Made by a program: the position numbers and the translations under genes
Source of the DNA: Candidatus Aminicenantes bacterium
GTDB taxonomy: Bacteria; Acidobacteriota; Aminicenantia; UBA2199
NCBI GenBank assembly: GCA_026393795.1
Contig: JAPKZL010000233.1
Span: forward strand, 1-36,612
Length of the DNA stretch: 36,612 nt
Reading direction: 5' to 3'
Shown here: positions 1 through 8,468 of the stretch, one piece after another
How positions within the stretch are numbered: the first letter of the stretch is position 1
Layout of the letters: the number at the start of each line of letters is the position of its first letter
Notes under the pieces: generated by a model
What the model saw: only the letters and a program-made list of their open reading frames with translations
Databases searched by the model: none
Told to the model about the DNA's origin: nothing

Positions 1-1
1 G

Positions 2-715
2 CGTTTCCGCGAGGACCCGGTCCGCATCTGGCGGGTGATCCGCTACGCCAGCCGGGCCGGATTTGCCATCACCGCCGATACGGAGCTGGAAATCGCCGGC
101 CAGCGCCACCTGCTGGCAGATTGTTCCGGGGCGCGCCTGTTCGAAGAGCTCGGCAAGGATCTTGGCCACGCCGAAACCCGACTGGTCATGGCCGGGCTGA
201 GGGAGCAGGGCATCCTCAGGCATGTCATCGGCCGGGCCGGCGCCGATTACGAGAGCGACCCGGCTTTATTCGCCAGGCTCCTGCACCTCCTGGCCCAGGC
301 CGATGGCGAGAAAGCCCGGGGCGGCAGCATCTTTCTCGACGAAATGGCCGCGATTCTCTTTTGGCCCTGGTTGGAACCGCTTTTTGCCGCGGAGCCGGGG
401 GACATGCACCCGCTGCTGAAAAAAGCCTTCGACGATGCCGGTATGAAAGTGAGCCTGCCCAAGAGCCTTCGCGCCCAGGCCATCGAGATCCTGGTCTTGG
501 CCGGCAAGATGATCCGCGCCCTGGGCAACGGGCGCATGCGCTGGGTGCTGCGCGAGCGGCCGCCGTACGCGCCGGCCGCGCGGCTGTGTTTCCTGATCGC
601 GAAAGGCCGAATGCCCGGGAAAGAAGAATCCTTCGAGAGCCTTTTCCGGGAGGCTTTCCCCCAGATCCCGACCTCGGACCGGCGGCAGCGGCGCCGGCGG
701 CGCCGCCGGGGATAA
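2..715 (+). CDS. pcnB: Poly(A) polymerase I (PcnB-type), 3' part of gene
   Basis: The reading frame is open from the window edge, so the 5' part is missing. The first residues (EDPVRIWRVIRYA) are the conserved motif that follows the nucleotidyltransferase head in class II poly(A) polymerases and CCA-adding enzymes. The remainder fits the PcnB C-terminal half: an LPKSL segment, then GNGRMRWVLRERPPYAPAARL, comparable to the E. coli PcnB stretch [20 protein letters not shown], and an Arg-rich tail after residue 215. The basic tail is typical of PcnB and argues against a CCA enzyme. The protein adds 3' poly(A) tails to RNA and so promotes decay; the catalytic DxD lies outside the window. It converges with tldE, 40 bases away. 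The first in-frame ATG (base 35) is internal and not the true start. Confidence 0.85.
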   Translation, partial: RFREDPVRIWRVIRYASRAGFAITADTELEIAGQRHLLADCSGARLFEELGKDLGHAETRLVMAGLREQGILRHVIGRAGADYESDPALFARLLHLLAQADGEKARGGSIFLDEMAAILFWPWLEPLFAAEPGDMHPLLKKAFDDAGMKVSLPKSLRAQAIEILVLAGKMIRALGNGRMRWVLRERPPYAPAARLCFLIAKGRMPGKEESFESLFREAFPQIPTSDRRQRRRRRRRG

Positions 716-755
716 AGCGCACGCCGCAGTCGATTCCAGTCCTCGGCAGGGCTTG

Positions 756-2078
756 TTATAATCCCGAAACGACGATGTTCTCGAATACCAGGCTGGGGAA
801 GCGCCGGGACGAGTAAAGAAACGGATCGTTGGCCACTTCGATCAGCTTGTTCCAGAATTTCAGATGATTGTCGGCGATATTCATTTCAGCCACGGCTTGC
901 ACCGGCTCTCCCTTTGCAAACAGCTGGCCGCTGATCCCGATCGAGGTGTCGCCGGTGGTCGGGTTGGAGTTGCCGCCGATGAATCCAGTGATCAGGATGC
1001 CCCGGCCCAGGTCCTTCATGATCTCCTTGACCGAGCGCGGCCCGGGGGGGATGACCAGATTGGCCGCGCTGCCCGATGTCGGCTCCACGCCCAGTTTGCG
1101 GCTGTAATACCAGTCGATGAAGAATTCCTTCAGGATGCCGGCTTCGATCATGGTCCTTTTTTTGGCGCTGAAGCCGTCGCCGTCAAACAGGCGGCTGCCC
1201 AATCCGCCTTTGATGAACGGATCGTCGATCAAGGTGAGGTGCTTGCTGGCGACCGGCTGGCCCTTCTTGTCGGCCAGGAAAGACCGTTTCTGCTGGATGC
1301 TGCGGCCGAACATGGCGGCCATGAGCCCGCCGAAGATGCGGCCGACGTTCTGGTTTTCGACGATCACCGGCAGGGTTTCGGTCTTGATTTTTTTGGCGCC
1401 CAGCATGGCCAGCGTCCGCTGCGCCGCCTCAATCCCGATCGCCTCGGTGCCGGGCAGGTCCTTGCGCGCGACGGCCACGGCATAGCTGTAACCGTTCGGC
1501 CGGCGATCGCCCTCGTCCTTGGCCGTCATCTCGGCGAAGACAGAATAGGTGGTCCCCTGCGCATAGCCAAAGAAACCATTGCTGGTCATCTGCAGCGATT
1601 CCTGGGCCCCGTCTTGCTCTTGGGCGGTGACCGAAACGACTTTGTCTCCGCCTTGCCGCAGGCAGGCTTTCTCCAGCGACTTGACCATTTCGTGCCTGGC
1701 TTCGGGAGAAAAAGATTTGTAGGCGGGATCGACCAGCTCCAGGTCGACTTCGGCCCGGCCTTCGTAGTATGTGGGGTCGGGGAGGGTGCGCAGCGGGTCC
1801 TCGGCCAGAAGCTTGGTGGCCGCGACGGCGTTGGCGATGAAATCCTGGAGGGCCCCTTTTCTGAGGTCCGACGTGCTCTGCAGCGAGAAGCGGCCGTTGG
1901 CATAAATTTCGATGTTCAGCGCCTTGGTGGAAGCTTCCTTGATGTTCTCGGGCCGGCGGTCGCGGTAGCTGATTTCAACCGAGCGGTTGCTGTCGAGATT
2001 GACCTTGCAGTGATCGGCGCCGGCCGATTTCGTGGCCTTGATCACCCAGGCGACCAAATCTTGCATTTCCTTGTTCAT
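756..2078 (-). CDS. tldE: TldE/PmbA-type subunit of TldD-TldE protease
   Basis: A 440-residue PmbA/TldE-family protein. In E. coli TldD and TldE form a heterodimeric metalloprotease that degrades unfolded peptides and matures microcin B17; TldE lacks the zinc motif, and none is seen here. Family-like stretches include the N-terminal region with SVEISYRD and the C-terminal TGDTSIGISGQLF. The ATG at 2078 is chosen because GAGGAG lies 7 bases upstream; an in-frame ATG at 2084 is too close to that site, and starts further upstream would run into tldD. It follows tldD after 17 bases, so the two are co-transcribed. No signal peptide is visible on this subunit, unlike its partner. Confidence 0.9.
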   Translation of the reverse strand: MNKEMQDLVAWVIKATKSAGADHCKVNLDSNRSVEISYRDRRPENIKEASTKALNIEIYANGRFSLQSTSDLRKGALQDFIANAVAATKLLAEDPLRTLPDPTYYEGRAEVDLELVDPAYKSFSPEARHEMVKSLEKACLRQGGDKVVSVTAQEQDGAQESLQMTSNGFFGYAQGTTYSVFAEMTAKDEGDRRPNGYSYAVAVARKDLPGTEAIGIEAAQRTLAMLGAKKIKTETLPVIVENQNVGRIFGGLMAAMFGRSIQQKRSFLADKKGQPVASKHLTLIDDPFIKGGLGSRLFDGDGFSAKKRTMIEAGILKEFFIDWYYSRKLGVEPTSGSAANLVIPPGPRSVKEIMKDLGRGILITGFIGGNSNPTTGDTSIGISGQLFAKGEPVQAVAEMNIADNHLKFWNKLIEVANDPFLYSSRRFPSLVFENIVVSGL

Positions 2079-2095
2079 GCTCATTCTCCTCATTT

Positions 2096-3628
2096 TCACG
2101 ATTTGACGCCGCCCACGGTCAATGACTTGACCAGACATGACGGCTGCCCGAAGCCGACCGGGACGCTCTGGCCGCCCTTGCCGCAGGCGCCGGTTCCGCC
2201 CTGGTGCAATTCGAGGTCGTTGCCCACCATGGTGATGTCCTGAAGCATTTTCGGGCCGTTGCCCATGATATTGATATCTTTAATGGTGGCGGTCAGTTTG
2301 CCGTTTTCGATCATCCGCCCTTGCGACACATAGAAAGCGAAGTCGCCTTCGCCGATGTTGACCTGGCCGTTGCTGACATTCTGGACATAAATGCCTTTCT
2401 GGGCGCCGCGGATGATGTCCTCGGCCGAAGCCGCGCCGGCCAGCATGATCGTGTTGCGCATGCGCGGCTGCACATAGTGCTGGTAGCTCTCGCGGCGCCC
2501 GTTGCCGGTCGGCTTCAGCTTGTAGAAGCGGGCCGATATCTTGTCGTGCATGTAGCTCTTCAAGATGCCGTTTTCGACCAGCACCGTCCGCTGCCCGGGG
2601 GTTCCCTCATCGTCGAAATTGATGGAACCGAGCAGGTTGGGGATGGTTCCGTCGTCGATGATGGTAATGAACGGTTCGGCGACTTTTTTGCCGATCATCG
2701 TGCAATAGGTCGACGTCTTTTTACGGTTGAAATCGGCTTCCATACCGTGGCCGATCGCTTCATGCAGCAGGATCGCGGTCACGCCGGGAGCGAAAACCAC
2801 CGGCATTTCGCCGGCGGGCGGCTGGACGGCATCGAAAAGCAGCAGGGCGTCATGGACGGCCTTGGCGGCGATCTCGTCGATCGCGTTCTGGTTAAAGTAG
2901 GAAAAATCCCGGCGTCCGCCCAGATTCCATCCCGCCTGTTCGCGCCGGCCGTCCTTTTCCGCCACGACCAGCGCCGTCAGATAATCCCTGGGCTGGAGAT
3001 CTTCGGCCTTGCCGCCTTGTGAATCGACCACCAGAATCCGCTTCTGCTGGTCGTGAAAATTGGCGGTGACCTTGACCACCAGCGGCGAAAGGGCGAAACA
3101 TTTCTCGTTGAGCTTCTGCACCAGCGGCAGTTTCGCTTCCAGCGCCACCGCGGTCAGCAATTTCTCCAGGGGATAATAATTCTTGGTTTCCAGCCACGAG
3201 AACTTGCCGGCCGGCTTTGTGCGCACGCCGCTGGCGATGGTGGCGGCGATGGCGGCGGCATTGAGCATGGATTTTTCGCTCAACTCCTGGGTGAATCCAT
3301 AGCCGACCTGGTCGCCTTTCACGGTGCGGATGCCCACGCCGAGCGCCACGTCGCTGAAAGCGCGGTTGACTTGGCCGTCTTCCAGGATGATCCAATTGCC
3401 GATGGTGTGCTCGAAGTAAAGGTCGGCGAAATCGCCGCCCCGGGCCAGGGCCGCGGCCAGCACCTTCCGGCACAATGCATCGCTGATGCCGAACTCCCGC
3501 TCAAAATAGCCCGGTTTTTCGGCCGCCAGCAACTGCGGCCAGCCTCCGGAAAGGATGGGCACGGCCGCGCCCATGGCGGCCACTCCGGCGGTGGTTTTCA
3601 AAAAAGAACGTCTGGTCATTTCGGTCAT
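2096..3628 (-). CDS. tldD: TldD-type zinc metalloprotease with Tat signal
   Basis: A 510-residue TldD-family protein. The zinc motif HEAIGHGME is at about residue 288 (HExxxH form, as in E. coli TldD), followed by a typical C-terminal half (NFDDEGTPGQRTVLVENG; ends LTVGGVKS). The N-terminus reads TRRSFLKTTAG followed by a hydrophobic stretch to about residue 36, a classic twin-arginine signal, so the folded protein is probably exported. The E. coli enzyme is cytoplasmic, which makes this form unusual. The start at 3628 has GAGGAGG five bases upstream. It is the first gene of the tldD-tldE pair. Family assignment is firm; substrate and export are inferred. Confidence 0.92.
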   Translation of the reverse strand: MTEMTRRSFLKTTAGVAAMGAAVPILSGGWPQLLAAEKPGYFEREFGISDALCRKVLAAALARGGDFADLYFEHTIGNWIILEDGQVNRAFSDVALGVGIRTVKGDQVGYGFTQELSEKSMLNAAAIAATIASGVRTKPAGKFSWLETKNYYPLEKLLTAVALEAKLPLVQKLNEKCFALSPLVVKVTANFHDQQKRILVVDSQGGKAEDLQPRDYLTALVVAEKDGRREQAGWNLGGRRDFSYFNQNAIDEIAAKAVHDALLLFDAVQPPAGEMPVVFAPGVTAILLHEAIGHGMEADFNRKKTSTYCTMIGKKVAEPFITIIDDGTIPNLLGSINFDDEGTPGQRTVLVENGILKSYMHDKISARFYKLKPTGNGRRESYQHYVQPRMRNTIMLAGAASAEDIIRGAQKGIYVQNVSNGQVNIGEGDFAFYVSQGRMIENGKLTATIKDINIMGNGPKMLQDITMVGNDLELHQGGTGACGKGGQSVPVGFGQPSCLVKSLTVGGVKS

Positions 3629-3725
3629 GGCAACCTCCTCGATCCGTTGCTCGCAGCCGGCGAGCCTATGATATAGAATATTAATAAGACGTTTTATTTA
3701 AAAGAAAGTTTCGAACCCGGGAGAT

Positions 3726-4916
3726 TCATTTGATCCCCTGCAGGCCGGCCAGCGCTTTTTCAGCCATCCGGTTTTGAAAGGCGGCCAGTTCCGCTCCGCT
3801 CCGCGGCATTTTTAAAAATTCATCGGTCAGAGCGAATATTTCCCTTTCCGTTTCCAGCAGCCGCGGCAGGAATCCGGTCCCTTGACGGTTGTCCAGCCGG
3901 GTCACGTCCAGGTAAGCGCGGCGGTCGGTTTCCGGGTAAGGCCGGGCCTTTTTTTGCAGCCGTTTCGCCTCCAGGTAGATGGCCGCTTTTTCGCCCTGTT
4001 GCAGCGGGGCGGTCGACGCGCCGGCCTCCACCCACATCGGCACGGCGATGGAAAACAGCGGTTCGCCCAGCATGACCCAGAGGGTGGCCAGGGAGTTTTC
4101 CCGGCCCGGCATCCGGCCGCAGACGATGATGGCCGCCGACGTGGAATCGCGGTCGATGGTGTCGCGGGTGGCGATCCAGAACGGCTGCTTGGCGGAAATT
4201 GCCTTGAACTGCGGCCAGGCGGGCTGGCGGACCAGGGCATGCCCGGTATCGCGGCTGAACTGGCTGAGGATTTGCTGATGGGAGAGCGGCAGGGGAAGGA
4301 CTTGGCGGAACAGCTGGCTGGCCCTTTCGAAGCGCAGGTAGCCGGCCCCGGCTTCCGCTTCGCCGCTACGGGCAAAATTGGTGTTGATGATGTATTTTTC
4401 CGGGAAATCGGCCGTCCGGAATTTCTTGTAGGCATGGTTGGAAACCTCGAACAGAGCCGTTTCGCCGGCGGCATCCAGCACCCCGAAGTTGGCCAGGCTG
4501 CCCAGGCTGGGCCCCAGGTTTTCCTGGATGTAGCTTTCGAAGTCGGCCACGCTGGCGCAGCGGCGCAGGGCGTCGGCCATGATCGTCCCTTCCATATCCT
4601 TGACCTCGCCGCCCTTTTCGGGAAGGTTATAGGCCACCGAGTTGAAAATGGCGAATCCGGCCGAGTTCAAGCCCGCGTAGACCCAGCGCCCGGAGCGGTC
4701 TTCGGCGTTGACCAGCGCCAGGTAGGAAAAGGGATTTTCCTTGACGAAGATGATCTTGTTGCTCAGGAAATCGGTATCGCGGTTTTTCCAAAGCAGCGGC
4801 CGGCCGGTAGCGGAAGCGCTGGAGCCGATGACGGCGGTCGTGCAGGCCAGATCAGGCAGCGGCAGCCCGATTGCCGCGATCATGGCCACGGACAGGAAGA
4901 AGAGCCATTTTTTCAT
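3726..4916 (-). CDS. Secreted Ntn-hydrolase, C45/linear amide hydrolase-like
   Basis: A 396-residue protein with a hydrophobic signal peptide (about residues 1-24) that ends directly before Cys25 in LACTTAVIG. The following stretch (CTTAVIGSSASATGRPLLWKNRDTD) matches the N-terminal-nucleophile hydrolases of clan PB: peptidase C45 acyl-CoA:6-APA acyltransferases, bile-salt hydrolases and C69 dipeptidases. In these enzymes processing exposes the Cys as nucleophile and the downstream Arg/Asp pair supports it. Cleavage here would expose Cys25. Likely activity is hydrolysis of linear amide bonds outside the cytoplasm; the substrate is unknown. It lies upstream of tldDE but has its own promoter (4938-4966) and a GAGG site before the ATG. 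A lipoprotein reading of the Cys is less likely because the residues before it do not form a good lipobox. Confidence 0.75.
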   Translation of the reverse strand: MKKWLFFLSVAMIAAIGLPLPDLACTTAVIGSSASATGRPLLWKNRDTDFLSNKIIFVKENPFSYLALVNAEDRSGRWVYAGLNSAGFAIFNSVAYNLPEKGGEVKDMEGTIMADALRRCASVADFESYIQENLGPSLGSLANFGVLDAAGETALFEVSNHAYKKFRTADFPEKYIINTNFARSGEAEAGAGYLRFERASQLFRQVLPLPLSHQQILSQFSRDTGHALVRQPAWPQFKAISAKQPFWIATRDTIDRDSTSAAIIVCGRMPGRENSLATLWVMLGEPLFSIAVPMWVEAGASTAPLQQGEKAAIYLEAKRLQKKARPYPETDRRAYLDVTRLDNRQGTGFLPRLLETEREIFALTDEFLKMPRSGAELAAFQNRMAEKALAGLQGIK

Positions 4917-4937
4917 GGATACCTCGCTTTTTTCTGC

Positions 4938-4966
4938 ATGATAGGAAAATCCCGACCGAAAGTCAA
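4938..4966 (-). promoter_or_regulatory. Sigma-70 promoter of the Ntn-hydrolase gene
   Basis: On the minus strand, TTGACT (4966-4961) and TATCAT (4943-4938) are separated by 17 bases. The predicted transcription start leaves a leader of about 15 bases containing the GAGG ribosome-binding site of the gene starting at 4916. Confidence 0.65.
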
Positions 4967-5000
4967 TCGGGCGTCGGAGCGTGAAGCGCCGTCGGTTTTA

Positions 5001-5009
5001 TGCTACAAT
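5001..5009 (+). promoter_or_regulatory. Extended -10 promoter candidate for the dgkA-PAP2/murB operon
   Basis: TGCTACAAT forms an extended -10 element (TGn plus TACAAT). No good -35 box is visible 16-18 bases upstream. Transcription would begin near 5016, before the proposed start codon at 5041, and would argue against the upstream GTG at 4981. Confidence 0.4.
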
Positions 5010-5040
5010 GGCCGTACCCGGGCAGGAGCGGGCGTTCAAA

Positions 5041-5772
5041 ATGAGTTCTCCATCCCAGTGGCCGGTTATGCGCATCTTCACTCGCTGGTTCGGCGCCGCC
5101 AACAATGCCGCCGAGGGGATCCTGCAGGCCGCCAAGACCCAGCGTCATCTGCAGTTCCACCTGCTGACCGCGTGCGCCGTCCTGCTCGGCTGCTTTGTCA
5201 TCGGACTGGACAAGCTTGAGTTCGCGGCCATCGCCCTGATTACCATCGTGGTCATCGTCGCCGAGTTGTTCAATTCAGCGCTGGAGGCGGCGGTGGACCT
5301 GGCCAGCCCGGATTTCAAACCGCTGGCCCGCATCGCCAAGGACATTGCGGCCGGAGCGGTGCTGATCAGCGCCGTCGGCGCCCTGGTCATCGGCACCATG
5401 ATCATCGGGCCGCACCTGGTCAAGATCTGGCGGGGGTTTTATCGCATCCCGCGCCACACGGCCGGTAATATCGCCGTTCTGGCCCTGATCCTGATTATGG
5501 AGATCGTGATCTTCATCAAGGCCTATGGCGGGGTCGGCCATCCGCTGCGCGGCGGTTTTCCCAGCGGCCATACCGCTTCGGCGTTCTCGCTCTGGATTTC
5601 CTTAATCCACATGACCGCCAATCCCTGGCTGATCGGCCTGGGACTGCTGGCGGCCGTTCTGGTCGCGGCCAGCCGCTTGCGCATGCAGGTCCATACCTTC
5701 CGCGATGTCTTTTTCGGCGCCCTGCTGGGTTCATCCATCACCCTGGTCCTTTTCAGGGTATTTTGGCACTGA
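5041..5772 (+). CDS. DgkA-type lipid kinase fused to PAP2 phosphatase
   Basis: One polypeptide with two membrane enzymes. The first half (to about residue 110) is a prokaryotic diacylglycerol/undecaprenol kinase: ELFNSALEAAVD and the following AKDIAAGAVLISA match the DgkA active-site helices. The second half is a PAP2-family phosphatase with the GGFPSGHTASAF motif (C2) and SR-x5-H-x3-D in SRLRMQVHTFRD (C3); the canonical C1 motif K-x6-RP is not obvious. About six membrane helices are visible. The start at 5041 is a choice: GGAG lies 12 bases upstream and the -10 element precedes it; 5068 is an alternative. It heads an operon ending in murB, so a role in making and recycling undecaprenyl phosphate for cell-wall synthesis is the favoured inference; diacylglycerol or lipid A metabolism is possible. 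Confidence 0.85.
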   Translation: MSSPSQWPVMRIFTRWFGAANNAAEGILQAAKTQRHLQFHLLTACAVLLGCFVIGLDKLEFAAIALITIVVIVAELFNSALEAAVDLASPDFKPLARIAKDIAAGAVLISAVGALVIGTMIIGPHLVKIWRGFYRIPRHTAGNIAVLALILIMEIVIFIKAYGGVGHPLRGGFPSGHTASAFSLWISLIHMTANPWLIGLGLLAAVLVAASRLRMQVHTFRDVFFGALLGSSITLVLFRVFWH

Positions 5773-5773
5773 C

Positions 5774-6934
5774 ATGTCCATAAGCAAAACCAGGCTGTTG
5801 GCTTTTGGCGCGCTGCTGGCCGCGTTGCTTGCCTGCGCCGCTCCGCGCCTGGCCCCGGTGGCGGAGATCAGCCCGCCGCTGATCCAGGAAGAGGTGTTCG
5901 CCTGGAGCGGGCAGGTTGCCGGCCAGGCGTTGTTTTCCTGCCGGGAGGGGATCGGCTGGGTCGACGCGGCCGGGCAAATCGTCACCTGGAGTCCCGAAAA
6001 AAGAGCCGCCGGCACTACCTGGCCCCTGCCGTTCGCGGTCAGCGATCCTCCCTTCCGCCAGGGCGATTTCCTGGCGCTGAAAAGCCAGGCGGAAGATCAA
6101 TGGCTGGTTTTTGACCTGGCCAGGATGGAAACCCGGTTTGCCCTGCGCGACCTGCGGGCCAAACAGATCCTGGGCGTCGATGGCGATCATCTGGTGTATG
6201 TGGATGGGGAAAACCTGGTGGTGCACAGCCGGCAGGAGCCGGCCGGACTCTTTCGCTGGCCGGCCGTTGAAAAGAAATTTTTCAAACTGGGCCAGAACCT
6301 GGAACGGCAGCCGTTCATTTCCGGTGGCGCCATCATTATCGCCCCGGCCGACAACAATGTCTTGCGCGTGAGCAACAGCGGCAGCGTGCGCTGGTGGCTG
6401 GCACTCCATTCCATCCCGCAATTCGATCTCCTGCCCATGGCCGACCATCTGGCCGCCTTCTTAATGAACCAGGAAATCAAATTCATCAACCTCCGCCGCC
6501 AGCAGGAAACGGTCTTTAAAATTAATGGCCGCCCAACCGGCATGCCTCTGGCCTATCAGCACGACCTGTATTTTTTTCTGGCAGCCGAAAAAATGCAGAA
6601 ACTGCAGCGCGTCGGCAACCAGGTTGGCATTGAATTGACTCTGACTCCCGACAAAGCACTGTTGCTGGGCAACCCCATCACGTTTTCTATCCTGACCAAC
6701 AATCTGCTCAAACCCCGTCTCCTGGCCACAATCCGCGATGAGGCCGGGCAAACGGTTTTAACTAAAAAAATCGAGCTGGCCAAGAGCGCTCTGCTGGTGT
6801 GGATACCCGTGCAGGCGGGAATTTATCGAATGCATGTGAGCGCTGCGGCGCTGAACCGTATTGAAGAGAAAGAGATTTCTTTTCAGGTTTTCGATCCGCG
6901 TGAAATTTTCCTGAATTTGTACCTGTTTTTTTAA
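5774..6934 (+). CDS. Putative lipoprotein, propeller-like with C-terminal Ig-like part
   Basis: A 386-residue protein starting one base after the stop of the kinase/phosphatase gene, so probably translationally coupled. The N-terminal helix ends in a lipobox (ALLAC, Cys21), giving a lipid-anchored envelope protein. The middle has repeated short strand-rich units with Trp and Asp-Gly turns (for example ILGVDGDHLVYVDGENLVV), suggestive of a beta-propeller such as the PQQ or WD type. The last 90 or so residues (ITFSILTNNLLKPRLLATIRD onward) look like an Ig-like sandwich. No catalytic motif is seen and no family was recognised with certainty. Its operon partners point to an envelope function. The start was moved from upstream in-frame ATGs because those lie inside the preceding gene. 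Confidence 0.75.
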   Translation: MSISKTRLLAFGALLAALLACAAPRLAPVAEISPPLIQEEVFAWSGQVAGQALFSCREGIGWVDAAGQIVTWSPEKRAAGTTWPLPFAVSDPPFRQGDFLALKSQAEDQWLVFDLARMETRFALRDLRAKQILGVDGDHLVYVDGENLVVHSRQEPAGLFRWPAVEKKFFKLGQNLERQPFISGGAIIIAPADNNVLRVSNSGSVRWWLALHSIPQFDLLPMADHLAAFLMNQEIKFINLRRQQETVFKINGRPTGMPLAYQHDLYFFLAAEKMQKLQRVGNQVGIELTLTPDKALLLGNPITFSILTNNLLKPRLLATIRDEAGQTVLTKKIELAKSALLVWIPVQAGIYRMHVSAAALNRIEEKEISFQVFDPREIFLNLYLFF

Positions 6935-6951
6935 CGGAACCCGGAGGAACG

Positions 6952-7446
6952 ATGAAAAAGCTACGCCTGCTTCTGCTGGCCGTCGCGGTCTTGGGGTTTG
7001 CCGCCCCGGCCCAGGAAAGAAACGTGTGCATCCTGGAAACCGCCAAGGGCACGCTGGCTTTTGAAATGTTTCCCGAAGTGGCGCCGCGCACGGTGGCCCG
7101 GATCAGCGAACTGATCGCCGCCGGTTTTTTCGACGGCCTTGTATTCCATCGCGTGGTGGCCGATTTCGTAGTCCAGGCCGGCGATCCGACCGGCACGGGC
7201 GAAGGCGGCTCGGGCCAGACCATCCCCGCCGAATTTTCGCATCTCCATTATATCCGCGGCAGCGTGGGCATGGCCCGCAACGATGATATCCATTCCAACG
7301 ACAGCCAGTTTTTCATTTGCATCAGCGATCAACCGCATCTGGACGGCAAATACACCCTGTTCGGGCAGGTGATCCGCGGCGCGGAGGTTTTGGATCGCAT
7401 CCGCCAGGGCGACAAGATCCTGTCCATGCGCCTGGAAAAAAAGTAA
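6952..7446 (+). CDS. Secreted cyclophilin-type peptidyl-prolyl isomerase
   Basis: A 164-residue protein with a signal peptide (about 1-20, ending APAQ) followed by a compact bacterial cyclophilin domain. Family hallmarks are FHRV (catalytic Arg), FVVQAGDPTGTGEGGSG, GMARND, SQFFI and LDGKYTLFGQV. The cyclosporin-contacting Trp of human CypA is replaced by His (PHLDGK), as in many bacterial enzymes. It catalyses cis-trans isomerisation of prolyl bonds, here in the periplasm or at the cell surface. A GGAGG ribosome-binding site precedes the ATG, and the stop codon directly abuts the ATG of murB. Confidence 0.93.
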   Translation: MKKLRLLLLAVAVLGFAAPAQERNVCILETAKGTLAFEMFPEVAPRTVARISELIAAGFFDGLVFHRVVADFVVQAGDPTGTGEGGSGQTIPAEFSHLHYIRGSVGMARNDDIHSNDSQFFICISDQPHLDGKYTLFGQVIRGAEVLDRIRQGDKILSMRLEKK

Positions 7447-8391
7447 ATGTTCGCCCCCCTGGCTTCCTGGCTCCGCGGCCAAGGCATCGTTTGCCGGGAA
7501 AACGCCGCCATCGGCCCTTTCCTCTATTTCAAGATCGGCGGCAAGGTCGGATTGCTCGTCGTTTGCACGTCGCCGGCCCAGATGGCTGCCAGCCTGCAGA
7601 AGATCATCGCCGCGGGGATTCCCCACCTGGTCATCGGCGGCGGCTCCAACATCGCTTTCGCGGACGACCTGACCGAGGCCGTGGCGCTGGTTTACCAGAG
7701 TGCGCTGAAGCCGTCGGCGGCCGCGCGCCTTGTGGACGGCCAGGCGCTGCAGGTCGACGGCGGCGTTAAAAACCAGGTTTTCCTCTCCTGGTGCGCCGCA
7801 GGCGGCGCCGGCGGCTTTGAGTTTTTGTCCGGCATCCCCGGCACCATGGGCGGGGCGGCGGCGGTCAACGCCGGCGCTTTCGCGAGTTCCATGGCCGATG
7901 TCGTGCTGGGCGCCGATATCCTGGACAGTCGCGGCACCGTGGCGGCGATTGACGCCGACCGTTTTGCCTTCGGTTACCGCGAATCGCGCTTCAAGTTTGG
8001 CACGGAAACGATCCTGTCCCTGCGCCTGAAATACAGCCCGGCCGAGCCGGCGGCCATCGCCGCCGGAATCAAGAAAAACCTGGATTACCGGCTGAGCCAC
8101 CATCCTTCCTACCGCACCCCTTCGGCCGGCTGTTTTTTCAAGAACCCCTCCCTGGGTTCAGGCAGGCGTTCGGCCGGAAAACTCATCGAGGCGTGCGGTT
8201 TGAAGGGCGTAACCTGCGGCGGCCTTGCCGTGGCTGTTGAGCACGGCAATTTTTTGCTCAACCGCGGCCATGCTTCCTTCGCCGACCTGCAATGCTTGGA
8301 AAACGAAATCAAAAAGACCGTGGCAACGCGCACCGGGGTCGATCTGGAGCGGGAAGTGATTTACGTGGCGGCGGACGGAAAAAAATACTGA
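7447..8391 (+). CDS. murB: UDP-N-acetylenolpyruvoylglucosamine reductase (MurB)
   Basis: A 314-residue FAD enzyme that reduces UDP-GlcNAc-enolpyruvate to UDP-MurNAc in peptidoglycan synthesis, in the cytoplasm. Visible hallmarks are the FAD-binding GGGSN (residues 64-68), SGIPGTMGGAAAVNAGAF (about 128-145), the catalytic Arg in GYRES (R178), the proton-donor Ser in SAGCFFKNP (S226), and a C-terminal Glu in LEREV. The short form with GYRES and SAGCFFKNP corresponds to type II MurB. The ATG follows the stop codon of the cyclophilin gene with no gap, so translation is coupled. It is the last gene of the plus-strand envelope operon. Confidence 0.96.
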   Translation: MFAPLASWLRGQGIVCRENAAIGPFLYFKIGGKVGLLVVCTSPAQMAASLQKIIAAGIPHLVIGGGSNIAFADDLTEAVALVYQSALKPSAAARLVDGQALQVDGGVKNQVFLSWCAAGGAGGFEFLSGIPGTMGGAAAVNAGAFASSMADVVLGADILDSRGTVAAIDADRFAFGYRESRFKFGTETILSLRLKYSPAEPAAIAAGIKKNLDYRLSHHPSYRTPSAGCFFKNPSLGSGRRSAGKLIEACGLKGVTCGGLAVAVEHGNFLLNRGHASFADLQCLENEIKKTVATRTGVDLEREVIYVAADGKKY

Positions 8392-8420
8392 CGAAAGCGC
8401 CGTTTCCAGGATAAAAAAAA

Positions 8421-8442
8421 GAGCCCTCCGGGCGGAGGGCTC
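8421..8442 (-). terminator. Rho-independent terminator of the first small-protein gene
   Basis: A perfect 10-base stem, GAGCCCTCCG pairing across a very short loop, is followed on the minus strand by a run of eight T (8420-8413). It lies 27 bases past the stop codon of the gene at 8469-9098. The convergent murB transcript may also end here, but its T-run would be poor. Confidence 0.85.
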
Positions 8443-8468
8443 ATTCGCTTAAAACTCGCTTAAATGAT

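Noticed and set aside
757-762. A perfect TATAAT on the plus strand
   Set aside because: It overlaps the tldE stop codon, has no -35 partner, and would only transcribe the antisense of tldE.
864-2243. A 459-residue plus-strand frame opposite tldE
   Set aside because: It is the mirror of a firmly identified gene in GC-rich DNA, has no ribosome-binding site and shows no family motif.
3882-5219. A 445-residue plus-strand frame opposite the Ntn-hydrolase and running into the dgkA-PAP2 gene
   Set aside because: It is antisense to a good coding region and composed of low-complexity Gly/Arg/Ala sequence; both real genes have clear family motifs.
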